Shown here: in pieces, positions 42,701-54,700 of the stretch
Layout of the letters: the number at the start of each line of letters is the position of its first letter
Position numbering within the stretch: the stretch's first letter is position 1
Assembly (NCBI RefSeq): GCF_029633865.1
Contig: NC_079212.1
Span: forward strand, 103,455,584 to 103,519,583
Length of the DNA stretch: 64,000 bases
Reading direction: 5' to 3'
DNA from: Lampris incognitus
Taxonomy: Eukaryota; Chordata; Actinopteri; Lampriformes; Lampridae
Notes under the pieces: model-generated
Databases searched by the model: none
What the model saw: the letters and a program-made list of their open reading frames with translations, nothing else
Told to the model about the DNA's origin: nothing
Translations under genes and position numbers: made by a program

Positions 42701-45700
42701 TTGGTGTGGAAGCGCTGCAGCTCTACATACCACACGCCAGGACACCTGGGTATAACGACATACTTTTTCTTTTTACGGCAGTCGGCTAGGACGCAAGAAA
42801 TCAGACACCGTCTGGTCCAGTTTTGGAAACTCTGGCACATGTTTCTGAAGCAATGGAAGTGTTACGACATTTTAAAAAATTACGGTAATCGTCTAGGACA
42901 CAGGCGACCCAAGTAATCCGACATTGTCATATCTAGTTGGAAACTCGGGTAGGCTACTGTTTCTGAAGCAAGATTCTTCAATCTTTATTACATTACCAAC
43001 AGCGGTTTAGTTTCATGTGGAAACGGTAGTCTATTACAGGCTAGGTGTATAAAAGGCCCCTACGTATCATAGCGTTAATTATTTACGTTGGGTGAAGGTA
43101 TATGATCATGAGGACAAAACCATTCAAATTGCTCCATAGGGGGCACAACAGTGCCAATTCTTGGACTCCTCCTAACGCCGCTTGCGGCTTTAATTTTTTT
43201 TTTTTTATAGCCAAATAGCCATGCTTGAAATTCAAATCAATACAATTTTTTAGATTCAAATATTGAGCAAATTGCTCATCTGACCATACTGATCAAGGGA
43301 TCCAGGACAATATCCTGTGTCACGGATACACCCTTACATGTCTCTTTGTCACCTCTTTGCCAACCCACTTGTACCTAAATCTGGACATGTCACTGCAGTT
43401 GTGCAAAAATGCTCCTAGTCAACTAGTGTTCCAACTTGCCGTTGTTGATTGTACTCCTAAGATAAGCAATGTTGATGTTGCAAAATCCCAGGAGTGCTAA
43501 TGGATGCGATCAGAAACTCAGATCTTCTTTACCTCCATTTTATTGTTACCTGTGCACGTTTTCTCATTGTCGTTCAGGGTGTACCCAGGCAGACACAGGC
43601 ACTGGTAAGAGCCCGGGGAACTCTCACAGATGTGCTCACAGCCGTGGTCCGATTCCAGACACAGGTCCACACCTTTCCAAAATACGACATCGTCATCATC
43701 ACCATCATCATCATCAGTGATCTTAGTATTTTTACAGTTAAACTGCATTACCACAACTTTAAATTTCCATCATCGTCGTCATCATTGTCCTCGTCTTTAG
43801 AGAAAATGCCAATGGAAAACAACTTTATTTTCTCATTTGTTGTTCTCACAAATTTGTTGTGGCTTTTTGTGTGCCGTACCAGTTTACTAATTAGTGGTGA
43901 GCAGCAGGTATTGGTAGTAGCATTTCTAATGCTGTTTGGTGCTCTCAATAATTTTAGTGATTGGTTGTATAATCACTTAAACTCACGGTATTCACAGGCC
44001 CTATGAAAAAGAGACGAAAAAGGAAAAAAAATGTGCAACCAACACATTCCTTTTTGTAATCTCCACTCAAAACAGATTGGCTGGAAATTTGCTTTCGTCA
44101 TTCGTTCATCGATAGGTTCAGTCGGTCTCCTTGCCAACCCGCCAATTCTATTTCTTTTTTAAGCAGAAGTATTTATTTTCCCAATCCTGCTGACATCGTC
44201 TGCCTGCCCTGACTTTTTCCATTAGCTGTTGAGGACTGCCAGAGAGGAGTTCAGACCTGTGTGTGTCAGTCCTGTCTGGAGTGATGTGAATGAGGAAATG
44301 TCATACCCTAAAAGGATTTAACAAGGTTGTTGTGAGAGTATAGAGTTCTCTGAGGCTAGACGGACATGCTGGCTGTTTGCACTTAGACTAGACACCCATA
44401 ATGTCTTTAATTGCATGCAGGATTTAGCCAATATAGCATGAACTGTATATCCCACCCAAAGGGTTATAACTCAGTTTCCTTTTTTCTTTTCTTTTTTTAC
44501 TTTTTATTAAGGGCTTACTTTTATGTTCACTCAGCTAGGTTGAGACTGAATCTAACTAAGCCCTTAGTCGAGCAAACCAGATGGTTTCAGATTATGGCTT
44601 TTCTTCAACAGGGTGCCAAACCTATAAGAAATCAACTCTCCTTACCACTGTCAATTGATATTTCAGGAGCTGTGATTGTTTGACTTGATTTGAATCCATT
44701 TATAAGGCTCCATCTGTGTTAAGAGTAGTTTAGAGAAACGGAAGATTTACGCTTTCACATCTCAAAGAGTAGACCAATATAACCTTTGGTATTTTCTGCT
44801 TTTGAAGTGGTATAATATCCATCCCTCCTGTATCCAAGCCGCTCATCCCTATTGGGATCGCGGGGATGCTGGAGCCTGTCCCATCAGTTGTTGGGCAGCA
44901 GCCAAGGGAGACACCCTGAAAAGGCCGCCGGTCCATCGCAGGGCCGACACATTCACATCTAGGGACAATTTAGTACGGCCGATTCACCTGACCTACATGT
45001 CTTTGGACTGTGAGAGGAAACCGGAGCACCCAGAGGAAACCCACGCAGACACGGGAGAACATGCAAACTCCACACAGAGGATACCCTGGGATTCGAACCC
45101 ATGACATTCTTGCTGTGAGGCGACCATGCTAATCACAGTGCCATTGTGCCGCTCAGTGTTATAATAAACAAACAAAAAATTCTTCCTTTAATGAACTGCT
45201 GTCTAAGAATAGTCGGTTTTTTTCACCAATATCTCATTGATTCACATCTGTCTCAATTTTTCATCCTCTGATTTCAAATGAATCCTCTCTCTAACTCCAG
45301 ACTCGTTGATTATGATTAAGACAGTTCAAGAGGAGAGTTTGGTGGTGAATTAACTCAAAAAACTCAATGGCCCACCATCCTGTTGTAGTCCCAAACCTAA
45401 ATGTAGAAGGAAAAAAGTTCCATCCATCCATCCATTATCTGAACCGCTTATCCTGCTCTCAGGGTCGCGGGGATGGTGGAGCCTATTTGTTCGCAAATTT
45501 TTCCTTTTTTTTTTTTCAAAGAAAAATCAAAACATCTGTCTCTTTTTATCCTGTGCTGGCTGAAATGAACAAAAGGTCATTTTCAGTGTATTTTTGTATG
45601 ATTCATTCATCTGTTAGAATCAGTTGAGTCACAAACCAAGCTAAAGGCTGAAAATGTTTTGCCAAAACCTAGTTTGGAGACAAAGAGGCAAGCTTTTCCT

Positions 45701-48700
45701 TGCTGTATCCTCACCGCAGAGCTTATCCTGGAACTGCAGTCCAAACTGGTGAATCAGATCAAATGACTCGACCAAGAAGACGTGGTCCTCGAAAGGCGGG
45801 GAGGCCATGGCTCTGAGGGATGCCATGTCAGCTCTGGCCACGCCCACTGCATAGATCTCAATGCCCTTCTCTCTGGCCTCGGCCGCCACCTCCGCCACAC
45901 GGTCCTGGGGACGGCCGTCCGTCACGATCACAGCCACGTTGGGCGCCTTAAAGAGTACATCTCAGTCAGATCGAGGTGAGGGACCTTGAAAATAGTTCTG
46001 TGCTGCGAGCAACTGGAATTCTTAGGCTTTAAAGCTAAACCTTGTCAAAGTCACGTTGAATATTGTGAGTGGACATTAAAGGTTACTTACGATTTTTTTT
46101 TTTACAACCTGGTTCTTATTTTTATAGTTTTTGCCATCATATGTATCAGTATGGTATCATTTCATCACCGGTATCATTGTGTAGATCTTTGACAACAGAT
46201 TCTTATGTTCAAGTTCAACGTTTTGGTCGTATAAATGTAGAATACAATGGAATTCTTGTGCTCTGTCTCTCTCTTCCTTAACACAATGGACAATGAAAAC
46301 AACAACACGCCCCCCCCCAAAAAAAATAGACTATGTACACAGGGAATTCTTACATTCTGTACATAATATACAGTACACAATAACACAACAATATAAGGTG
46401 CATATGGGTGTCAGCTGTTCAGCAAACTGACTGCTAAAGAAAGAAACTATTACTGAGACGGGTGGTCTGTGATTTGATGCTCCGGTAATGTTTTTTTAGA
46501 TGGAATGAGCGAGAACAGAACATGAGCGGGGTGGCTGGTGTTCTTAATGAAGTTTTGGGCTGCAGGCGTCCAGGTGGTGTGGCGGTCTATTCCGTTGCCT
46601 ACCAACACGGGGATCGCAAGTTCGAATCCCTGTGTTACCTCCGGCTTGGTCGGGCGTCCCTACAGACACGATTGGCCGTATCTGTGGATTGGAAGCCGAA
46701 TGTGGGTATGTGTCCTGGTTGCTGCACTAGCGCCTCTTCTTGTCGGTTGGGGCGCCTGCTCGGGGGGGGGGGAACTGGGAGGAATAGCGTGGTCCTCTCA
46801 CGTGCTACGTCCCCCTGGCGAAACTCCTCACTGTCAGGTGAAAAGAAGCAGCTGGCGACTCCACATGTATCGGAGGAGGCATGTGGTAGTCTGCAGCCCT
46901 CCCTGGATCAGCAGAGGGGTTGGAGTAGTGACCGGGACAGCTTGGAGAGTGGGGTAATTAGCCAAATGCAATTGGGGAGAAAAGGGGGGGGGTCCAAAAA
47001 AAAAAGAAGAAGAAAAGAATGATGTTTTGGGCTTTCCTTTTGCAGCGAGTGGTGTAAATGTTATGAAGTTGTGGTAGTTCCATGGTAATGACTTTTGCTG
47101 CTGTCTTTACAGTCCTTTGAAGCAGTCTGCAGTCCTGAGCAGCCAGGTTGCCAAACCACACTGTGATACAGCCTGTCAAGACACTCTCCATGGTACTGCC
47201 ATAAAAGTTCATAAGAGTTTTGGTACTCATACCAAAGGAGCCAATACAAAGGTCAGACATGTTTCAACAAGTCCAGCTCAACCAATTTAAACCACGTATT
47301 TGTAAGTTTTAAGGAAAATGAAGTTATTACTTGAAATGTCCAATATTATTAACAATGGTCTAACGCATTACTGAGGTACGTCCTGGTCCAATATTATTAA
47401 CAATGGTCTAACGCATTACTGAGGTACGTCCTGGTTCAGTCTGCAGGGATGGCAGTCTTATTTACCGTAGGTGGTAATAACCATCGATAAATAAAAAATC
47501 AAAGAGTCATAGATAATGGAAAATTATAGGACAAACTCTGAGGCACTTTGGTTGTTTTTTCTTTTCCTTTTTTTGTAGCGAGGAATGATTTAAGGATCCT
47601 ATTCCATGGTCTCATAAGACACCTTTGTAAAACTGAGTCCAGCGGTGATCCTGTGTTCGAGATCTCTACAATAAAGCTAATGAGTGAGATGATATCATAA
47701 CTGATATACATAATGACAAACCTACAAAAATAAGACCCAGGTTTTGAAGAACCATAATTATCCTTTGAAAAAGCCAGTATGGTGTACCTTGGGCCTGTCT
47801 CCCTCCTCGGTGCTGAAGGCTACGTTCATGGCGTATTTGATGGCCAGGCCGGTCATGGTGCCCTGGGCCAAGGGAATGATCTCATTGATGGCCTTCACCA
47901 TGGCTTCCAGTTTGGAGTGGGACTTCAAAGAAAACTCATTGTGGACCTGAAAAGAAGCACAAGTACTGTGTTATTGCTCAGAGGGTGTTTATTCAAGTCA
48001 CCTTGTAGCATTTATTTCAGGAGAGGAAAGGATTACCAAGAAGACCTTCCTTCATTTCAAAGATAAAAAGGGAAAAGAATAGATTTACATAAAAAACAAC
48101 ATATTCCACGAACTAGAGGGAAGAGGGAGAGGAGAAAGGGACTTAAAAATGTAGGGTCAGATATTTAAAAAGGGAGAAGGTGGAGAGTGACGAAAGGAAG
48201 ATGTCATGGCAATTATTTAATTCCACTCTGACATTAAATGAGGTGGGAGACAACAATCTCTTATAGTATTGTCACACTTCAATATGTTCATGAACAGATG
48301 CACAAAGCATAGATACTGAAATGTGTCCCCTCATCTAAGAGCCCACTCCCTTTGTACTATGCAGCCCAAACACGCTTATTGTCACAATCACAATGGTATG
48401 TACCCAGAATTTCCTTAATCCTGGTTGGAAGAAGTAGCTTTTTTTTAACTACTTTATTAATCCCCGTGGGGAAATTCCTCTCTGCATTTAACCCATCCTA
48501 GCTGTGTAGCTAGGAGCAGTGAGTGGGCAGCCATGCAGCACCCAGGGACCAACTCCAGTTCTTTTCCCATTGCCTTGGTCAGGGGCACAGACAAGAGTAT
48601 AAACCCTAACATGCATGTCTTTTTGATGGTGGGGGAAACCAGAGCACCTGGAAAAATCCCACTGCAGACACGGGGAGAACATGCAAACACCACACAGAGG

Positions 48701-51700
48701 ATGACCTGGGATGACTCCCAAGGTTGGACAACCCCACGTTCGAACCCAGGACCTTCTTGCTGTGAGGTGACAGTGCTAACCGTGCCACCCTAGCTTATCT
48801 TAATTACTGGACTGTCATCCTAATGGATAACAGAACTTGCTCAAAGAGTTCATAGGTCAGGTCTCCTCTCATCTTCTGTCGTAATTCTCCAGGATCGTTC
48901 CTTCAGACCTTGTGACACTCAGCTGAGTTTCTCACACATTCCTCTGCTATCAACTAACAGTTAACAATAGGCCTTTATTAGCTCACACAGAGAAGGCACT
49001 TTGTAGCACCACCTTTTGTTAATGTTTGTAGAACGAACCCAATAGCGACAACACAAGACAAAGTAAAGCACCAACCTGGCAGGACTCGTAGAGGAGAGCC
49101 GGCCGGGCCTGGACAGAAGGGGGAGGCGCTTCAGGCGGAACTTGAGAATAGCTTCTTAAAAATGGGAAAACGTAAACTGCCCCCTTAATCCGAAAAGGAA
49201 AAAACGTAAACTGCTCCTTTAAAGTCCGAAAGGGAAAAAAAACACAAACTGCTCCTTTAAAGTCCGAAAGGGGAAAAAACACAAACTGCTCCTTTAAGGT
49301 AGAAGTCCAACCGAGTAATAAGATCCACAGTGAGAGAGGAGAAATTAGAATATCAAAAACTTGATCTCAACTAGAAAATCACGATGGGAAAATCCAATGG
49401 GGAAAACACAAAGAGAGTTCTTCTCCGAACAAGCTCTCAAGGAGAACTGACACAAGGGAATAATCAAACAAGCAAAAACACGGAGAATACTACAATCTGT
49501 ACTCCACCGGGAGACACAGAAATGTCACAAAACTCGAGACGAAGAATTTACTCACGGGACTGTTCAGGACGAACTCGCGACGAGTTCTGGAAAGCAAACA
49601 AACTTATACTAGAGTGGTTAACGAGTAGGTAGGCTGCAGGTGTTTCAGACGCGCCCTTCCCCCGCTCTCATTGCTGGTTGCCAGGTTGGTCAACAGACCG
49701 AGCCCTAACAGTACCCCCCCCTCTACGGGAGCCACCAGGCGACCTGCCAGGCTTGTCAGGGTGACGGCGATAGAACTCAGCGAGCAGACCAGGGTCCATG
49801 ATGAGCTGGCGGGATACCCAGCTTCGTTCCTCCACCCCATAGCCCTCCCAGTCAACCAAATACTGGAACCCCCGTCCCCTGCGTCGGACGTCCATCAGCC
49901 GACGGACCTTCCACTGTGGATGCCCATCCACAATCTCAGGGGGAGGCGGAGCTGGGGCCGGAGGCATAAGGGGGCTCTCGGAGACAGGCTTTACTCGGGA
50001 CACATGAAAAACCGGATGGGTCTTCATGGAGGCCGGGAGCTTAAGACGCACAACTGCAGGACTGGGTACTTCCTGGATCTCGAAGGGTCCAACGAACTGG
50101 GGATTCAGCTTCTTGGCAGAGGACTGAAGGGGGAGATCCTTGGTGGACAGCCAGACTCTCTGTCCGGGTTGGTAAGCTGGTGCTGTGGATCGGCGACGGT
50201 TAGCTCCTCGTCTGGCACGTTCCGTAGCACGGAGCAGCGCAGCCCTGGTGATCTCCCAGACACGACGACAGCGGTCCAGATGAGTCTGCACGGAGGGAAC
50301 CTCCACTTCGGACTCCTGTGCAGAGAAGACGGGCGGCTGGTAACCCAGGGATGCCTCAAAGGGCGAGAGGCCGGTGGCGGAGCTGACCAGGGAGTTGACC
50401 GCATACTCGACCCAGGGGAGAAACTGACTCCAGGAGGTTGGCTTCTTGGCAGCGACGCAACGGAGAGCAGATTCCACACTCTGGTTCATCCTCTCAGTCT
50501 GTCCGTTAGTCTGCGGATGATATCCCGACGAAAGGCTGACCGAGGCGCCCAACCCCTTGCAGAAAGCACGCCACACACGGGAAACAAACTGGGGCCCTCT
50601 GTCTGACACAATGTCCTTGGGAAGTCCATGCAAACGGAAGACGTGGCTCATCAGGAGGTCAGCGGTTTCTGAAGCAGAAGGAAGCTTAGGCAAAGCCACC
50701 AGGTGAACACCCTTGCTGAAGCGATCCACCACCGTCAGGATCACTGTGTTGCCCTGAGACGGAGGAAGTCCAGAGACAAAATCCAACGCCACATGGGACC
50801 AGGGCCGACTGGGAATAGGAAGGGGCTGCAGCAGACCAGCCGGTGCCTGGTGAGAGGCCTTGCTGCGGGCACAGATGGTGCAGGCCATGACGAACTCCTT
50901 GACGTCCCTCCTCATAGTGGGCCACCAGAACCGTCGAGCTATGAAAGTGAAAGTGCGGTGGACTCCAGGGTGGCAAGCGAGCTGACTGGTGTGGCCCCAT
51001 TTGAGGACCCGAGACCTCACTGAGTCCGGAACAAACAGTCGGCGAGGCGGCACGTTGCTCGGGGCTGGACTGGAGCGCAAGGCGCGCTTGACCACCGTTT
51101 CAAGGCCCCAGGTCACCACGCCAACGACCTTGGTCTCAGGGAGGACGGGACTTGGCTCCACCGTTACAGGTTCCTTAAGGTGTTGACGAGACAGAGCATC
51201 TGCCTTGGTGTTGCGGGAGCCAGGACGATAAGTCAGTGTGAAGTCGAACCGACTGAGGAAACTGGCCCACCGTGCCTGCCGACCATTGAGACGTTTGGTT
51301 GCCCGGATGAACGTCAGGTTCTTATGATCAGTCCAGATGGTAAATGGATGCTCTGCCCCCTCCAGCCAATGGCGCCATTCCTCAAGTGCAGCCACTACAG
51401 CGAGAAGCTCCCGATTACCAACATCGTAGTTCTCCTCGGCGGGAAGGAACCGGCGGGAGAAGAACGCGCAAGGATGAACCTTCTGGTCGGTCTCTGATCG
51501 TTGGGAGAGCACAGCCCCCAATCCGGTGTCCGAAGCGTCCACCTCAACTATGAACTGCCTCTTGGGATCGGGATGGAGTAGGACGGGGGCACTGGTGAAC
51601 CTCTCCTTGAGCGACAGAAATGCAGAGCGAGCAGCTGGGGACCAGACGAACGGCTGAGAGGGGGAGGTTAGACGGGTGAGGGGTTCTGCTACAGAGCTGT

Positions 51701-54700
51701 AGTTTCGGACGAACCTCCTGTAAAAGTTCGCGAACCCGAGGAAGCTCTGCAGTTCCTTACGTGACTTAGGATCCGGCCATTCCACCACCGCTTTGATCTT
51801 GCGAGGATCAGCTCGAGTCTTGCCTCCCTCCACGATAAAACCTAAGTAGTCCACTGACTCAGAATGGAACAGGCATTTCTCAGCCTTGACGAACAGCCGG
51901 TTACGAAGGAGGCGTTCGAGAACCTGCCGCACGTGCTGGACATGCCCCTCGAGGGACCTGGAGAAGATGAGGATGTCATCAAGGTAGACGACAACGAATT
52001 GGTCGAGCATGTCGCGAAGGATGTCATTCATGAGTGCCTGGAACACCGCCGGGGCGTTGGTGAGGCCGAACGGCATTACCAGGTACTCATAATGACCACG
52101 GGGAGTCTTAAAGGCTGTCTTCCACTCGTCCCCTTTCCGGATCCGAACGAGATGGTAGGCGTTCCGGAGATCCAGCTTAGTGAAGACAGTCGCCTGGGTC
52201 AGGGGTTCGAGGGTGGAGCTCATCAGAGGCAGGGGGTATTTATTCTTGATGGTGATGTCGTTGAGTTGGCGATAATCAATGCAGGGTCGGAGACCACCAT
52301 CCTTCTTCTTAACGAAAAAGAAACCAGCTGCCACCTGGGAGGATGAGGGTCGGATGAGCCCTGCCGCCAACGATTCTGAAATGTAATCGTCCATAGCAGC
52401 CTTCTCGGGAATGGAAAGGCTGTAAAGACGACTGCTAGGGAGAGAGGCCCCAGGACGGAGGTTGATAGCACAATCATATGGCCGATGCGGAGGGAGAGAC
52501 TGAGCCCGCGTCTTGCTGAAGACCTCCCCGAGATCATGATACTCGGGAGGAACAGAGGAAAGATCGGGAGGAGGAGCAATCGGAACAGTCTGGACTGCTG
52601 GACCAGGTGCGGCCTGAAGACACCGGGCGTGACAGGAGGAGCTCCACTCCAAAATGTTACCAGACGACCAAGCAATGTGTGGCTCATGCTGAGCCAACCA
52701 GGGACGCCCCAAGATCACAGGAACTAAGGGAGACTGGATGACGAAGAACTGAAGGCTCTCCACATGGTTTCCAGCAATAGTGAGAGACACGGGACAGGAC
52801 TGTCGGGTAACACTGGCCAGGCGGCGCTCATCCAGAGCAAAGGCCTCTATTGGCCTCTCCAATTCCTCACATGGAATGTTAGCTTGAGCAGCAAACGTAG
52901 AGTCCAAGAAACACCCATCAGCTCCCGAATCGATGAGTGCGCCTACAGTGAGCCGCTGGTCTGCCCAAGCCAGAGTAACGCTCACAAGATGGTTAGCCGG
53001 AGCAGGATGGCGGGAACAGGAAAGACGGCTCACTAGGATCTCCCGGGGTCCCAGTGAGCCTAATCTTTTGGCCGCGTAGGACACTCGCTGATCCGGTGTC
53101 CCTTAAGACCGCAGTAAAGACAGAGACCTGCCTTGAACCGGGCCTCACGTTCAGCGGGAGTCAGTCGTGTACGCCCAAGCTGCATAGGTTCCTCCTCTGT
53201 CACTGTCTGGGAGGAGGAGAGGCTTGCCACAGGGGAAGTGGAGTGCGACGAAGAAGAGCCCCCTTTGGAAGCTCTGGATGGCTGAGAGGTAGAAACGGTT
53301 CCCCGTAGACCTCGCTCGCGCCTTCTCTCGCGGAGACGTCCATCGATGCGGATGGCAAGGCTGATAAGGTCGTCGAGAGAGGTAGGATCCTCCCGGGTGG
53401 CTAGCTGATCCTTGACGGCATCGCTGAGGCCCCTACGGAAGGTTACCCGAAGTGACTGGTCGTTCCAGCCACTCTCAGCCGCAGCCAGCCTGAACTCGAC
53501 TGAGTAGTCAGTGACACTGCCACTGCCCTGCTGGATCCTGCTCAATCGGACACCCGGATCCTGACCGTACACTGGATGATGGAATACCTTCCGAAGCTCA
53601 GCCACAAAGTCATCGTAGGAAGAGCAGAAACTGGCCCCCATGGACCAGGAAGCAGTGGCCCACTGAGCAGCGCGGCCAGTCAGCAGGTTAGTCACGTAAG
53701 CAACTCTTGCAGCATCTGTGGTGAACCCCCTGGAATGGTGGGCGAAGACAAGCTCACACTGCATGATGAACGTGGCACAGGTCTCAAAGTTGCCATCAAA
53801 AGGCTTGGGATTGGAGATACTGGGCTCCCGGAAATCCGAAACATAAACGGTAGGATTGTCTAAGGCAACGGCTGCGGGCACTGCTGGAGGAGGGGCGGCC
53901 GGAACTGGTGGGACAGCTGGCTGGATGGTGATAGCCGCTGTGAGAGTTTGCAACTGCTTAAGAACCTCCTCTTGTTGGCTCGCGAGCGCCGCTTGCTGGG
54001 CCGAAAGAGAATCCACCGAAGCCTGGAGGGGTTGCACCTGAGCCCGGAGGCCCTGCATGGCAACAGCGGCCTCTTGTAGTTGCTGGCCGTGGGAGGCTGT
54101 AAGCTGAATCTGCTTATAGAGAGCAGCCTGGACAGGATTGGCGTCTAGGTTGTCTGGGTTCATAGTGAGGGCGAGTTCGTACTGTTAAGGTTTGTAGAAC
54201 GAACCCAATAGCGACAACACAAGACAAAGTAAAGCACCAACCTGGCAGGACTCGTAGAGGAGAGCCGGCCGGGCCTGGACAGAAGGGGGAGGCGCTTCAG
54301 GCGGAACTTGAGAATAGCTTCTTAAAAATGGGAAAACGTAAACTGCCCCCTTAATCCGAAAAGGAAAAAACGTAAACTGCTCCTTTAAAGTCCGAAAGGG
54401 AAAAAAAACACAAACTGCTCCTTTAAAGTCCGAAAGGGGAAAAAACACAAACTGCTCCTTTAAGGTAGAAGTCCAACCGAGTAATAAGATCCACAGTGAG
54501 AGAGGAGAAATTAGAATATCAAAAACTTGATCTCAACTAGAAAATCACGATGGGAAAATCCAATGGGGAAAACACAAAGAGAGTTCTTCTCCGAACAAGC
54601 TCTCAAGGAGAACTGACACAAGGGAATAATCAAACAAGCAAAAACACGGAGAATACTACAATCTGTACTCCACCGGGAGACACAGAAATGTCACAAAACT

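Noticed and set aside
42680..42916. Small coding frames in the 42-43 kb repeat
   Set aside because: No known domain; they fall within a repeat with non-coding tandem monomers.
49384..49632. 82-codon plus-strand frame repeated identically at 54550-54798
   Set aside because: Present in both LTRs on the strand opposite to the element; a consequence of LTR duplication without any recognisable domain.
49671..50606. 311-codon plus-strand frame
   Set aside because: Antisense shadow of the chromovirus pol gene.
53084..53084. GTG at 53084 as a genuine start codon for pol
   Set aside because: Retrotransposon pol is normally expressed by frameshifting from gag; the frame simply opens there and no ATG is nearby.
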